From assembly GCF_037190085.1 (NCBI RefSeq), contig NZ_JBBCJO010000004.1, positions 248,001 to 312,000 on the forward strand: a DNA stretch of 64,000 nt, written 5' to 3'. Made by a program: the position numbers and the translations under genes. The notes beneath the pieces were generated by a model, which was not told where the DNA came from, ran no database searches, and saw nothing but the letters and a program-made list of their open reading frames with translations. Position 1 is the stretch's first letter; every line of letters starts with the position of its first letter. Positions 8,329 to 17,233 of this stretch are shown here, in pieces. Source of the stretch: Gemmatimonas aurantiaca. Its GTDB lineage: Bacteria > Gemmatimonadota > Gemmatimonadetes > Gemmatimonadales > Gemmatimonadaceae.

Positions 8329-9186
8329 ATGCCGATACTCTCCGCTCTCCGTCGCTCCCGCGCCGCGTCCGTGATGATTCTTCTCGCCACGGTCGGGCTG
8401 GTGGGCACGGCCGGCGCATTCGGCGCGTGCAGTGAAGGCAACACGGGGGGCGCCACCGACAGCGATGGGGCGGCCTCGGTCACCCCACGCACGCCCACGT
8501 ACACGTTCGATGTCGTGAACATCTATCCCCACGATGCGGGGGCGTTCACGCAGGGCCTGCAGTGGCACGACAACCGGCTCTTCGAGAGCACGGGCCAGGT
8601 GGGAACCTCGGGACTCCGCGAAGTGGATCTCGTCAGCGGACGTGTGGTCCGTCAGCAGCCCCTCGAAGCGCCGCATTTCGGGGAAGGCATGGTCATTCTG
8701 GGGGACAAGCTCTACCAGCTCACCTGGCAGAGCGGCAAGGCGTTCACCTACGACTGGAAGACGTTCACGCGCAACGGATCGTTCTCGTACGACGGCGAAG
8801 GCTGGGGCCTCACGACCGACGGCACGGCGCTCATCATGAGCAACGGTTCGTCGAGTCTGGTGTGGCGCGATCCGAAGACGTTCGAAGTCATCAAGACCCT
8901 CGCCGTCACCGATCGTGGCACACCGGTGGCCGCGCTGAACGAACTGGAATGGGTGAAGGGTGAGATCTGGGCCAACGTGTGGCAGAGCGATTCCATCGCC
9001 CGCATCGACCCGAACACCGGCGCCGTCCTCGGCTGGATCGATCTGTCGAATCTCCTGCCGAAGATCGATCGCACGGGCCACGAAGACGTCCTCAACGGCA
9101 TCGCGTACGACGCGGCGAAGGACCGGATCTTCGTGACCGGAAAGCTGTGGCCGAAACTCTACGAGATCACGCTCAAGACGCGCTGA
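8329..9186 (+). CDS. Glutaminyl-peptide cyclotransferase, secreted or lipoprotein
   Basis: A 285-residue protein from the ATG at 8329. The hydrophobic leader ends in a plausible lipobox (AFGAC). The mature part is the bacterial glutamine cyclotransferase beta-propeller (YPHDAGAFTQGL, FESTGQVGTSGLREVDL, then NELEWVKGEIWANVWQSD and GHEDVLNGIAYD). These enzymes convert N-terminal glutamine to pyroglutamate in the periplasm. The frame extends upstream to 8251, but that part overlaps mug and does not look like a signal peptide. Confidence 0.88.
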   Translation: MPILSALRRSRAASVMILLATVGLVGTAGAFGACSEGNTGGATDSDGAASVTPRTPTYTFDVVNIYPHDAGAFTQGLQWHDNRLFESTGQVGTSGLREVDLVSGRVVRQQPLEAPHFGEGMVILGDKLYQLTWQSGKAFTYDWKTFTRNGSFSYDGEGWGLTTDGTALIMSNGSSSLVWRDPKTFEVIKTLAVTDRGTPVAALNELEWVKGEIWANVWQSDSIARIDPNTGAVLGWIDLSNLLPKIDRTGHEDVLNGIAYDAAKDRIFVTGKLWPKLYEITLKTR

Positions 9187-9239
9187 TCAGCGTACCCGAG
9201 TGTACCGGAGCGCACCCGATGGCGGTTGTCGTCGAGTGA

Positions 9240-11582
9240 CTACCGCAACCGGACCAGCGCGTACCGCAACGTGGACGGTGGGGCGGCGCCGTTGCGGGAG
9301 ATCGTGATGAGTGCCCGGCCGTTGCCCGGGATGCTGAACCGCAGATAGCTGCTGGTGCCACCGGCCAGCGCCACACGCTGCGGCGTGTTGTTGCGCAGCG
9401 CGCGCGCGCCGATGGGATACACGCCCAGCGCCGATCCGCCGCCGAATCGCAGCCCCGGAAAGATGCTGCGGAAATTCCACGCCGGGTTCGTGTACGTCGC
9501 ACCCAAGGCGGTGGTTGTCGCGGCCGTGTAGTCGTCGGCGATCAATGACACGGTCCAGTCCCGCAGATAGTCGCCGAAGACCGGACCGGCGAGCACCGAC
9601 TGCAGATTGTTCACGCCGGTGGTCGTGGAGTTCACCAGTGCGTGGAAGAACGCCGCTTCACCATCCGCGCCCCGACGGCCGGCGGCATAACGCAGGAAAT
9701 TCCAGATCGCCCCGCGGGTGGGCAGCGAATCGTTGGGGGCATAGGGCGAGTTGACTTCGGGCGCGATGAGAAAGTTGTAGAAGCGCGAGAAGTTCTGTGA
9801 AGCGTAGTTGCGGAACTGATCGGAACGCGCCGTGTTGGCACCCACATCCGTGATCGTGAGATTCTGACGCGATGAGAAACCGCCGATGCGGAAGTACAGC
9901 ATCTCCTCGGCGACATGCGACAGTCCCTCGTCGAGCCATGTCTCCTCGTTCAGGGCCGCGCCGGTGTTCACGTAGAGCCGGCGCGATGCATTGATGAGGT
10001 GCTGCAGCTCGTGCGCGATGGTGGAGAGGTTGAGCGTGGTGACCTCGTCCTTCGAGCGCCGGTTGCCGTTGATCGTGCCGCTGGGATCGGGCACGAGCAG
10101 ATAGAACATCTCGTTTTCATTCGACGCCGCGCAGACCTGCAGGCCGTTGCGGGCCGTTTTGGGATAGAGATCGCGCGCGAAGAAAAATCCGCCGATGGTG
10201 TACCCCGCACTCGAGGGGGTGAGGGCGTTCACCGCGCGGGTGTAGAAGAGGATGATCTTGCCGTACCGGCTGATGTTGCTGGGCGCACCGAACGCCGAGG
10301 TGTCCATGGGAAACACGAGCGTATCGAATGTGGCCGCGATGCCGGCGAACTCCGCGTCGGTGTAACCCCCGGCGGGGTTCTCGTTGTCGGTCACGACCAT
10401 CACCCGATTGCCCACCGCGGCCACCCGCCCGCTGCGCGTATCGGGGGCACTGCAGGCGAGACTGGCGTTGGCATTGAGTTTGATGGCGTCACCCACGGCA
10501 ACACCTGCCACCTGCGAACGCAGCAGACTGCCGGTCACCTGGGCCTGCCAGTCGCGCGCGTCGGCCGCCAGCGGTGTGAGTTCCCGTCGCTCGATCAGGC
10601 GACGCTGCTCTTCGAATGCCGCATTGGCATCGATGGTCGCGGTGGCGCTGCTGCCGAGGTTGCCGAGATCGCCGCGCGCGAGGCCTGTCGGTGTGTCGTC
10701 AGGCGCCGTCAGTGCGGCGAATACCGGTGTGTTGGTGCCGATGCCCACCACGTCGATGGTGGTGGCCACACCAAAATTCGTCGTCGTGGAAATGAGCGTG
10801 AGTGCGTATTCGGTGTTCGTGAGACCCTGCGCCGAGAGGCAGGCCGTGACGTTCGAGGTACCGGCCGACGGAATGAACACCTCACCCACACCGAGCACGC
10901 GGGGTGTCACGGAACCACACCCAGCCGAGCCGGCCGGCCCCACGACCACGGGTACGGTATCGGCGCGTCCGGCACTCGTGGCCACGATACGCGCCGATCC
11001 GGTGGCCCGGGCGGCGACGAGTCCCACATTGCTCACCGAGGCAATGGACGGCTCGAGCGACGAGAATTCGATGGCCTGATTGGTCAGTTCGTTGGCATGC
11101 TGATCCCGCACGCCGGCACGCACACGGAGCGTGTCGCCCACTTCGAGAAAGGCGGCATCGGGGAGGGCGACGACGCTGGCTGCCGCGCCAGGCAGCACCG
11201 TGGCGGTGAAGGTGACCGGATTGAGTCCCGTCACCTGCGCCGTCACCCGCGCCGTGCCTGCGGTGGTCCCCAGCGTCCACATGGTGGTGGCCACCCCGCT
11301 GCTGTTGGTCGGAGAGGATGCCGGCGACACCGAGCCAGACCCCGCACCCACGTTCCACTCCACGCGCCGGTTCGTCACCGGCTTGTTGTCCTTGTCGGTC
11401 ACCACGACGGACAACGCCGTGGTCAATGCGACGCCGGCCACGCCGGTCTGCTGATTTCCCGTTTCGGCACGAATGACAGTCGGCACGGGACCGGGGCCGG
11501 CGTCCCCGTTGCCCGATCCGCACGCGGCGAGGAACAGCGGTATCAGCGTGGACGAGGTGCGGAGGAACTGGCGAATGCGCAT
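9240..11582 (-). CDS. Lipoprotein with Ig-like domains and an M30-type zinc metalloprotease domain
   Basis: A 780-residue protein from the ATG at 11582. The signal ends in a lipobox (LFLAACGSG, C21). Bacterial Ig-like (Big) domains follow (TVIRAETGNQQTGVAGVAL..., then VVALPDAAFLEVGDTLRV...). The C-terminal half carries HELQH at residues 524-528, with ETWLDEGLSHVAEE downstream, the arrangement of peptidase M30 (hyicolysin) zinc sites. It is probably a surface protease. The frame stays open upstream on this strand to 12875, but that is antisense to cystathionine beta-synthase. No terminator is visible between it and the convergent cyclotransferase gene. Confidence 0.8.
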   Translation of the reverse strand: MRIRQFLRTSSTLIPLFLAACGSGNGDAGPGPVPTVIRAETGNQQTGVAGVALTTALSVVVTDKDNKPVTNRRVEWNVGAGSGSVSPASSPTNSSGVATTMWTLGTTAGTARVTAQVTGLNPVTFTATVLPGAAASVVALPDAAFLEVGDTLRVRAGVRDQHANELTNQAIEFSSLEPSIASVSNVGLVAARATGSARIVATSAGRADTVPVVVGPAGSAGCGSVTPRVLGVGEVFIPSAGTSNVTACLSAQGLTNTEYALTLISTTTNFGVATTIDVVGIGTNTPVFAALTAPDDTPTGLARGDLGNLGSSATATIDANAAFEEQRRLIERRELTPLAADARDWQAQVTGSLLRSQVAGVAVGDAIKLNANASLACSAPDTRSGRVAAVGNRVMVVTDNENPAGGYTDAEFAGIAATFDTLVFPMDTSAFGAPSNISRYGKIILFYTRAVNALTPSSAGYTIGGFFFARDLYPKTARNGLQVCAASNENEMFYLLVPDPSGTINGNRRSKDEVTTLNLSTIAHELQHLINASRRLYVNTGAALNEETWLDEGLSHVAEEMLYFRIGGFSSRQNLTITDVGANTARSDQFRNYASQNFSRFYNFLIAPEVNSPYAPNDSLPTRGAIWNFLRYAAGRRGADGEAAFFHALVNSTTTGVNNLQSVLAGPVFGDYLRDWTVSLIADDYTAATTTALGATYTNPAWNFRSIFPGLRFGGGSALGVYPIGARALRNNTPQRVALAGGTSSYLRFSIPGNGRALITISRNGAAPPSTLRYALVRLR

Positions 11583-11720
11583 GCGGAGAAAGATGGACGA
11601 TGGCGCCGTGGACGCGAGAGCGATGGTGATGATCCGAGGCGGTGTGGCGGGGTGATAGATTGTGGCAGCGCGCGCGGAACCACGCCCGCCTTCCTTTCCG
11701 TTTCGTGACCAATTCCTGCC

Positions 11721-13154
11721 ATGGCCACCACGCTTTCCGTTGCGTCCTCCTCGTCTTCCGAAGAACACGTGCGGCATCGTCGCCCCTACGACAACGTGCT
11801 GGAGACCATCGGTTGGACGCCGCTCATCCATCTGGCGCGGGTCGCCAGGGGTATCCGGACGCCCCTGCTCGGCAAGGCCGACTTCTTCAACCCCGGCGGG
11901 AGCGTAAAGGATCGTATCGGGCTGCCCATGATCGAAGCGCATGAGGCCGCCGGTACGCTCAAGCCCGGTGGGACGATCGTCGAGGCCACCAGCGGCAACA
12001 CCGGGGTCGGGCTCGCCATCGCGGCCGCACTCAAGGGTTATCGCTGCATCTTCACGATGCCGGACAAGATGTCGCAGGAAAAAGTGCGGCTGCTGAAAGC
12101 GTTCGGTGCCGAAGTGATCATCACGCCCACCGCCGTGCCGCCGGATCATCCGCAGAACTACGTGCAGATGGCCAAGCGCATCGTGAAGGAAACACCGGGC
12201 GCCATCCTCGCCGGTCAGTTCGAGAATCCGGCCAATCCGGCGGCGCATGTGGCCACGACGGGCCCCGAGATCTGGGAGCAGACGCAGGGACGCATCACGC
12301 ATTTCGTGGCGTCGGCGGGCACGGGCGGCACGATCAGCGGGGTGGGGCGCTATCTCAAGAGCCGGAATCCGAACATCAAGATCATCGCCGCCGATCCCAT
12401 GGGATCGGTGCTGGCCGAGATGTGGCGAAGCAAGGGCGAAGGCCATCCGACCGGTGCGCCGTACAAGGTGGAAGGGGTGGGACAGGACTGCGTGCCCGCC
12501 ACGCTCGACATGGATGTGATCGACGAATTCATCTCGGTGAGCGACAAGGACGCGTTCAGCATGGCGCGCCGTCTCACACGGGAGGAAGGCATCTTCGTGG
12601 GCGGCTCGGCGGGCCTCATTGCCCATGCCGCGCTCACGGTCGCGCGTCGTCTGGATGATCCCGATGCGATGGTGGTGACGTTCCTCTGCGACACGGGCGA
12701 GCGCTATCTCAGCAAGGTCTACAACGACGAGTGGATGCGCGAGAACCAGTTGCTCGACGCGCCGCAGACATCGATTGCGGCGGTGCTGGGCAACAAGGAC
12801 ACGAGCGCGCCGGCCATCGTGAGCGTGGCCCCGGGTACGACGGTGCGTCAGGCCATCCGCCTCATGGCCCTGCACAATGTGTCGCAGGTGCCGGTCATGG
12901 ACGGGACGGTGTGTGTGGGCAGCGCGGCCGAATCGCAGCTCACGTCGCAGTCACTGGCCGACCCCAAGGTGCTCGACCAGACCGTGAGCGACGTGATGGA
13001 TCAGCCGTTCCCGATCGTCGAAGCCGATCAGCCGGTGGAAAGTGTGGCCAAGCTGCTGTCGAAATCGAACCGTGCGGTACTCATGCGCAAGGATGGGGTG
13101 ATTCAGGGGATCGTCACCCGGTTCGACGTGCTGGAGTATCTGATGCATCGGTAG
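11721..13154 (+). CDS. cbs: Cystathionine beta-synthase
   Basis: A 477-residue PLP enzyme that condenses homocysteine and serine (or acetylserine). The N-terminal domain has the PLP lysine in FFNPGGSVKDRIG, the substrate loop EATSGNTGVG and the phosphate-binding SAGTGGTISG. The C-terminal ~120 residues form two CBS domains (TTVRQAIRLMALHNVSQVPV and QPVESVAKLLSKSNRAVL), which in this family bind adenosine ligands. A -10-like TAGATT lies about 50 bases upstream in the divergent promoter shared with the metalloprotease gene. Confidence 0.93.
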   Translation: MATTLSVASSSSSEEHVRHRRPYDNVLETIGWTPLIHLARVARGIRTPLLGKADFFNPGGSVKDRIGLPMIEAHEAAGTLKPGGTIVEATSGNTGVGLAIAAALKGYRCIFTMPDKMSQEKVRLLKAFGAEVIITPTAVPPDHPQNYVQMAKRIVKETPGAILAGQFENPANPAAHVATTGPEIWEQTQGRITHFVASAGTGGTISGVGRYLKSRNPNIKIIAADPMGSVLAEMWRSKGEGHPTGAPYKVEGVGQDCVPATLDMDVIDEFISVSDKDAFSMARRLTREEGIFVGGSAGLIAHAALTVARRLDDPDAMVVTFLCDTGERYLSKVYNDEWMRENQLLDAPQTSIAAVLGNKDTSAPAIVSVAPGTTVRQAIRLMALHNVSQVPVMDGTVCVGSAAESQLTSQSLADPKVLDQTVSDVMDQPFPIVEADQPVESVAKLLSKSNRAVLMRKDGVIQGIVTRFDVLEYLMHR

Positions 13155-13162
13155 GGGCGCCG

Positions 13163-13186
13163 GAGGGCGCCCGATCGGGCGCCCTC
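13163..13186. terminator. Bidirectional terminator between cbs and lrp
   Basis: A perfect 24-bp palindrome with 12-bp arms (GAGGGCGCCCGA and its complement) sits directly between two convergent genes and overlaps the last bases of the Lrp gene. It has no T-run, so its strength is uncertain. Confidence 0.65.
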
Positions 13187-13607
13187 ACAGCTTGTGCGTC
13201 GACAGCAGCAGATTGGTTTCCGAATTGACAATGCCTTTGACGTTCCGGATGCGCTGCAGGACACGGTCGAAGTCTTCGAGCGTGTCGGTGGCGAGTTCCG
13301 CCACCAGATCCCACCGGCCGTTGGTGGTGTGCAGCGCGTGCACTTCGGGATATCCCCGCAGCGTGCGGAGCACGGTCTCGGCGTGATCGCCCTCGACCGC
13401 CACCATCATCGTGGCCCGCACCTGATGTCGGGCCGCTTCGGGTGTAGTGCGCACGGTAAAGCCCAGCAGCACCCGTTGCTGGAGCAGCCGGTCGATGCGG
13501 TTCTGCACGGTGGCGCGGGAGACGCCAAGCTGGAGCGCGAGTTTGGCCACCGGCGTCCGCGCGTTCTCCCGCAGCAGGGCGATGAGACGGCGATCGGTAT
13601 CGTCCAT
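13185..13607 (-). CDS. Lrp/AsnC family transcriptional regulator
   Basis: A 140-residue regulator. The N-terminal helix-turn-helix (DRRLIALLRENARTPVAKLA, then GVSRATVQNRIDRL) is followed by a RAM/AsnC ligand domain that binds small molecules, usually amino acids. GGAGGG lies just upstream of the ATG. It is divergent from rocF-rocD, so it probably senses an amino acid of the arginine-ornithine pathway and controls those genes. This last point is inferred from position. Confidence 0.92.
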   Translation of the reverse strand: MDDTDRRLIALLRENARTPVAKLALQLGVSRATVQNRIDRLLQQRVLLGFTVRTTPEAARHQVRATMMVAVEGDHAETVLRTLRGYPEVHALHTTNGRWDLVAELATDTLEDFDRVLQRIRNVKGIVNSETNLLLSTHKL

Positions 13608-13742
13608 GGGATCCCTCCAAAAGCGGCGGCCCTGTGAGTGCTGGCGAAGTGTCAATATGGGATAGCAGAATGTACAACTCACTATGAAATATGCGCATTT
13701 TGTTGGCTTGTTGATAACACGAAAGAGGGGAGATTTTGATGC
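13608..13742. promoter_or_regulatory. Divergent lrp-rocF control region
   Basis: A 135-base AT-rich stretch between the regulator and arginase, unlike the GC-rich surroundings. It holds an imperfect palindrome centred on TGCGCA (AAATATGCGCATTTT, 13687-13701), which resembles Lrp-family operators. It should contain both promoters and the operator for the Lrp protein. Confidence 0.5.
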
Positions 13743-14777
13743 ATGACTCCCGCATCCTGGCGTTCCGAATGGCGCTCCGATCGGGGAGATGGTCCAGCCA
13801 TCGACCTCGACACCGATCCTGGCGCCGATACCCACGATACCCATCAGAGCCCCGCGTTCGAAGCGAGCCGGGATGTCCGTACCATCCGACTCCTCGGCGT
13901 GCCCATGGATCTCGGGGCGAGCCGGCGCGGTGTGGACATGGGCCCCAGCGCGATGCGTCTGGCCGACGTGGCTGGCGCGCTGCGTACCCTGGGCATTCCC
14001 GTGGTCGACGGCGGCAATGTGCCGGTCCCCGACCGGGACGAACTGCCACCGGCGCCGCTCAGTCGCCTGGAAGCCATCTCGCATGTGGCGCGCGACATCG
14101 CCGAACGGACGGCGGAGGCCATTCGCTGCAACGAACGTCCGCTCGTGATCGGTGGGGATCATTCCCTGTCCACCGGATCCGTGGCGGGCAGTGCCACCGC
14201 GCTGGCCGAACGGGGAGAACGGGTCGGGCTGATCTGGCTCGATGCGCACTCGGACATCAACACGCCGCGCACCAGTCTCACCGGCAACGTGCACGGCATG
14301 CCGGTGGCGCATCTGCTGGGTCTGGGCGATGCGCGCCTGTCGCAGATCGCGTCGGTGATGCCGGTGGTGCTCCCCGAACATTTCGTGTACGTGGGACTGC
14401 GCGACGTGGACGATGCGGAGAAACACACCATCGCCCGGCTGGGCATCCGGGCGTTCACCATGCGCGATATCGACGAACGGGGCATGCGGGCCGTGATGGA
14501 CGACGCCGTGCGCATCACGACACGTGGCACGGCCGGTGTGCACGTGTCGCTCGACGCCGACTTCGTCGATCCCCGGGAGGCCCCGGGCGTGGGCACTCCG
14601 GTCCGCGGCGGCGTCAGCGTGCGCGAGGCCCATCTCGCCATGGAGATCCTCAGCGATTCGGGTGCGATGGTGGCGATGGATCTGGTGGAGATCAATCCGA
14701 TTCTCGATCGCGCCAACGGCACCGCGGAGCTGGCGGTGGATCTCGTGGCCAGCGCCTTCGGTCGGCGCATTCTCTGA
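13743..14777 (+). CDS. rocF: Arginase
   Basis: A 344-residue ureohydrolase that converts arginine to ornithine and urea. All manganese-binding motifs are present: GGDHS, DAHSDIN and SLDADFVDP. The remaining family blocks (SRRGVDMGPSAMR; GTPVRGGVS; DLVEINP) fit arginase better than agmatinase. The first ~45 residues are a low-conservation extension. A GAGGGGAG box lies 10 bases before the ATG. The product feeds the ornithine aminotransferase encoded 15 bases downstream. Confidence 0.93.
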   Translation: MTPASWRSEWRSDRGDGPAIDLDTDPGADTHDTHQSPAFEASRDVRTIRLLGVPMDLGASRRGVDMGPSAMRLADVAGALRTLGIPVVDGGNVPVPDRDELPPAPLSRLEAISHVARDIAERTAEAIRCNERPLVIGGDHSLSTGSVAGSATALAERGERVGLIWLDAHSDINTPRTSLTGNVHGMPVAHLLGLGDARLSQIASVMPVVLPEHFVYVGLRDVDDAEKHTIARLGIRAFTMRDIDERGMRAVMDDAVRITTRGTAGVHVSLDADFVDPREAPGVGTPVRGGVSVREAHLAMEILSDSGAMVAMDLVEINPILDRANGTAELAVDLVASAFGRRIL

Positions 14778-14792
14778 GTACTGGAGGGACCG

Positions 14793-16037
14793 ATGACACC
14801 GATCACACAGTCCATGACGTCCAGCGCGACCCTCGACACCACCGACGCGTTCATCGCGCGGGAGGAGGCCTGGGGCGCCCACAACTATCGTCCGCTCGAT
14901 CTGGTGATCGAATCCGCCGAAGGCGCGTGGGTGACCGATGTCGACGGCAAGCGGTATCTCGACTGCCTGAGCGCCTACTCGGCAGTCAATCACGGCCACT
15001 GTCATCCACGCATTCTCGAAACGATGATCGAGCAGGCGTCGCGGGTGACGCTCACGTCGCGCGCGTTCCGCAACGATCAGCTGGGCGCGTTCTGTGAAGA
15101 GGTGGCGGGTGTGTGCGGGATGGAGATGGTGCTGCCCATGAACACGGGCGCGGAGGCGGTGGAGACCGCCATCAAGGCCGCGCGTCGGTGGGGCTATCGC
15201 ACCAAGGGCATTCCCGACGGACAGGCCACGATCATCGCGTTCACCAACAATTTCCACGGCCGCACCACGACCATCGTGGGGTTTTCATCGGAGCCGTCGT
15301 ATCGCGACGGATTCGGTCCGTTCGCTCCCGGATTCGTGCTCGCGCCCTTCGGCGACATCGACGCCGTACGCGCACTGATGCATCGTCATGTGTGCGCGGT
15401 GCTGGTGGAGCCCATTCAGTGCGAAGCCGGTGTGCTCATTCCGCCACCGGGCTTTCTACGCGCGCTCGCCGATCTGTGTCGTGAACACGACGTGCTGCTC
15501 ATCGCCGATGAAATCCAGACCGGTCTGGGGCGCACGGGCGCGATGTTCGCATGCGATCACGAGGGCGTGAAGCCCGATGTGTTCGTGCTGGGCAAAGCCC
15601 TCTCGGGCGGCTTCTATCCGGTCTCGGCGGTGGTCTCGCGGCGCGACGTGCTCGGTGTGTTCGAACCCGGCTCTCATGGCAGCACGTTCGGTGGCAATCC
15701 CCTGGGATGTGCGGTGGCCCGCACGGCGTTGCGGGTGCTGCAGGACGAACATCTGGTGGAGCGCAGCGCGCGACTCGGGGCGTGGTTTCTCGCGCAGGTG
15801 CAATCGCTGGTTGGTCCATCCTCGCATCCCGACATCGTGGACGTGCGCGGCCGAGGCCTGTTGGTGGCCATCGAACTGCGTGGACCCGCGCGCCCGTGGT
15901 GCGAAGCGCTCAAGGCGCGCGGGGTGTTGTGCAAGGAGACGCACGATCACGTGATCCGTCTGTCACCGCCGTTGGTGGTGAGCGAAGACGATCTGACGTG
16001 GGCCGTGCAGCAACTGCGGGCGGTATTCTCGGCGTAG
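14793..16037 (+). CDS. rocD: Ornithine aminotransferase
   Basis: A 414-residue class III PLP aminotransferase that moves the delta-amino group of ornithine to 2-oxoglutarate, giving glutamate semialdehyde. Typical blocks are YLDCLSAYSAVNHGHCHPRI, PMNTGAEAVETAIKAARRWGY, LIADEIQTGLGRTG and the PLP lysine in LGKALSGGFYPVSA. GGAGG precedes the ATG. With rocF it forms a two-gene arginine-degradation operon. Confidence 0.93.
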   Translation: MTPITQSMTSSATLDTTDAFIAREEAWGAHNYRPLDLVIESAEGAWVTDVDGKRYLDCLSAYSAVNHGHCHPRILETMIEQASRVTLTSRAFRNDQLGAFCEEVAGVCGMEMVLPMNTGAEAVETAIKAARRWGYRTKGIPDGQATIIAFTNNFHGRTTTIVGFSSEPSYRDGFGPFAPGFVLAPFGDIDAVRALMHRHVCAVLVEPIQCEAGVLIPPPGFLRALADLCREHDVLLIADEIQTGLGRTGAMFACDHEGVKPDVFVLGKALSGGFYPVSAVVSRRDVLGVFEPGSHGSTFGGNPLGCAVARTALRVLQDEHLVERSARLGAWFLAQVQSLVGPSSHPDIVDVRGRGLLVAIELRGPARPWCEALKARGVLCKETHDHVIRLSPPLVVSEDDLTWAVQQLRAVFSA

Positions 16038-16079
16038 GCGGCTTCGAAAGCGGCTTCGAACCGGAGGGCTACGAATTCC

Positions 16080-17150
16080 TCAGCAGCGATCCGTGCCGAT
16101 ATGATACTTGCTGATCTCGCCGATCGCGCTGTCGCCCGCCACGAAATGATCCAATACGAAGAGCGTGTCGGCAACGAACGCCACACGCGGGATCGCCGTG
16201 GAATCATGTGCCGGCACCAGGAGGTCGACGCAGCGAGAGGCCCGCATTGGGGATACGACCGTCATGAACACCCGCCCGATGATGATGCGGTTGTCGACCA
16301 CGCTCGCATCGAGATGAAAGACCGCGTATCGGTTGCCGGAGAGAATGCGCAACCCGAAAGGTGTCGATAGCTGATTGCCAACGTCATAGATGTTCCGCCC
16401 GTTGCCGACGGTGTAGTCGATCTCGCGGGGAATGCCCCGCCGCGCCGCGCGAGGAATCGAGAGCGAATCGCGGGGTTGCCACTGGCTGTCGGCGATGATC
16501 ACGTACTCTGAGCGTCCGCCGAAGTAGAGGATGCTGTCTCCCGAGACGGCAACCGAGACGGTTCCCCAGATGGACCAGAACAGGTCGCGATACACGTCCA
16601 TCACCCGCCCGAGGCGTTCGGGCTCGAGCCCGGGTGCGCGCCAGCGAATGCCGGCGGTGCCATGCTCCACATCCGCGGCAGAGACGTACAGCGCGTCTCC
16701 GGACTGCACGACCCCCGAAGTCAGTCCGGGCAGCGCCAGGCGCGTTCGCGCTCTTCGCGATGGCAGATCCCAGAGCACGACCTGTCGGCGCAGCAGATCG
16801 ACGATGGCGAGGGTGGAGTCATCCAGTGGCGTCAGCAGGTACGGCGCTTCGAATTCGTTCGGTCCTCCACCGTGGCGGCCGATCGTTTCCACGAACCTGC
16901 CCGTCGCATCGAACCGGAGCACCCGACGGCTCGGTATGTCGGTGACGAAAAACTCACCTCGCGGCGAAACAGCCAGCGCGTTCGGCTTGCCGATGTATGC
17001 CGTGTCGCGGTCTTTCAGACGGACCGTGGCGAAGGGCGTCAACGTCACGCCGCTGGCGGGTGATCCCGGTGTTGCATGCTTCGGTCCTTCACAGCCTGCC
17101 AGGAAAGCCGTCAACGCCAACAAAACGGCCTTTGTGTTGTCACGGCGCAT
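16080..17150 (-). CDS. Beta-propeller lipoprotein (6-bladed NHL type)
   Basis: A 356-residue protein from the ATG at 17150, preceded by TGGAG. The signal ends in the lipobox LTAFLAGC. The mature part has propeller repeats (GKPNALAVSPRGEFFVTDIPSRRVLRFDATGRFVETIGRHGGGPNEF), the style of the 6-bladed beta-propeller lipoproteins common in Gemmatimonadota and Bacteroidota. No enzymatic residues are recognised, and its ligand or partner is unknown. Confidence 0.78.
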   Translation of the reverse strand: MRRDNTKAVLLALTAFLAGCEGPKHATPGSPASGVTLTPFATVRLKDRDTAYIGKPNALAVSPRGEFFVTDIPSRRVLRFDATGRFVETIGRHGGGPNEFEAPYLLTPLDDSTLAIVDLLRRQVVLWDLPSRRARTRLALPGLTSGVVQSGDALYVSAADVEHGTAGIRWRAPGLEPERLGRVMDVYRDLFWSIWGTVSVAVSGDSILYFGGRSEYVIIADSQWQPRDSLSIPRAARRGIPREIDYTVGNGRNIYDVGNQLSTPFGLRILSGNRYAVFHLDASVVDNRIIIGRVFMTVVSPMRASRCVDLLVPAHDSTAIPRVAFVADTLFVLDHFVAGDSAIGEISKYHIGTDRC

Positions 17151-17233
17151 TGCCACTCCAGCAGAATCCAGGATTCATCTCGTACACACCGAGATCATGC
17201 ATCCGTTGGATCCATCTCGCCACCTGGACGGGC

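Noticed and set aside
9915..11708. 597-residue open frame on the plus strand
   Set aside because: It lies antisense to the metalloprotease lipoprotein and has no recognisable domain; it arises from high GC content.
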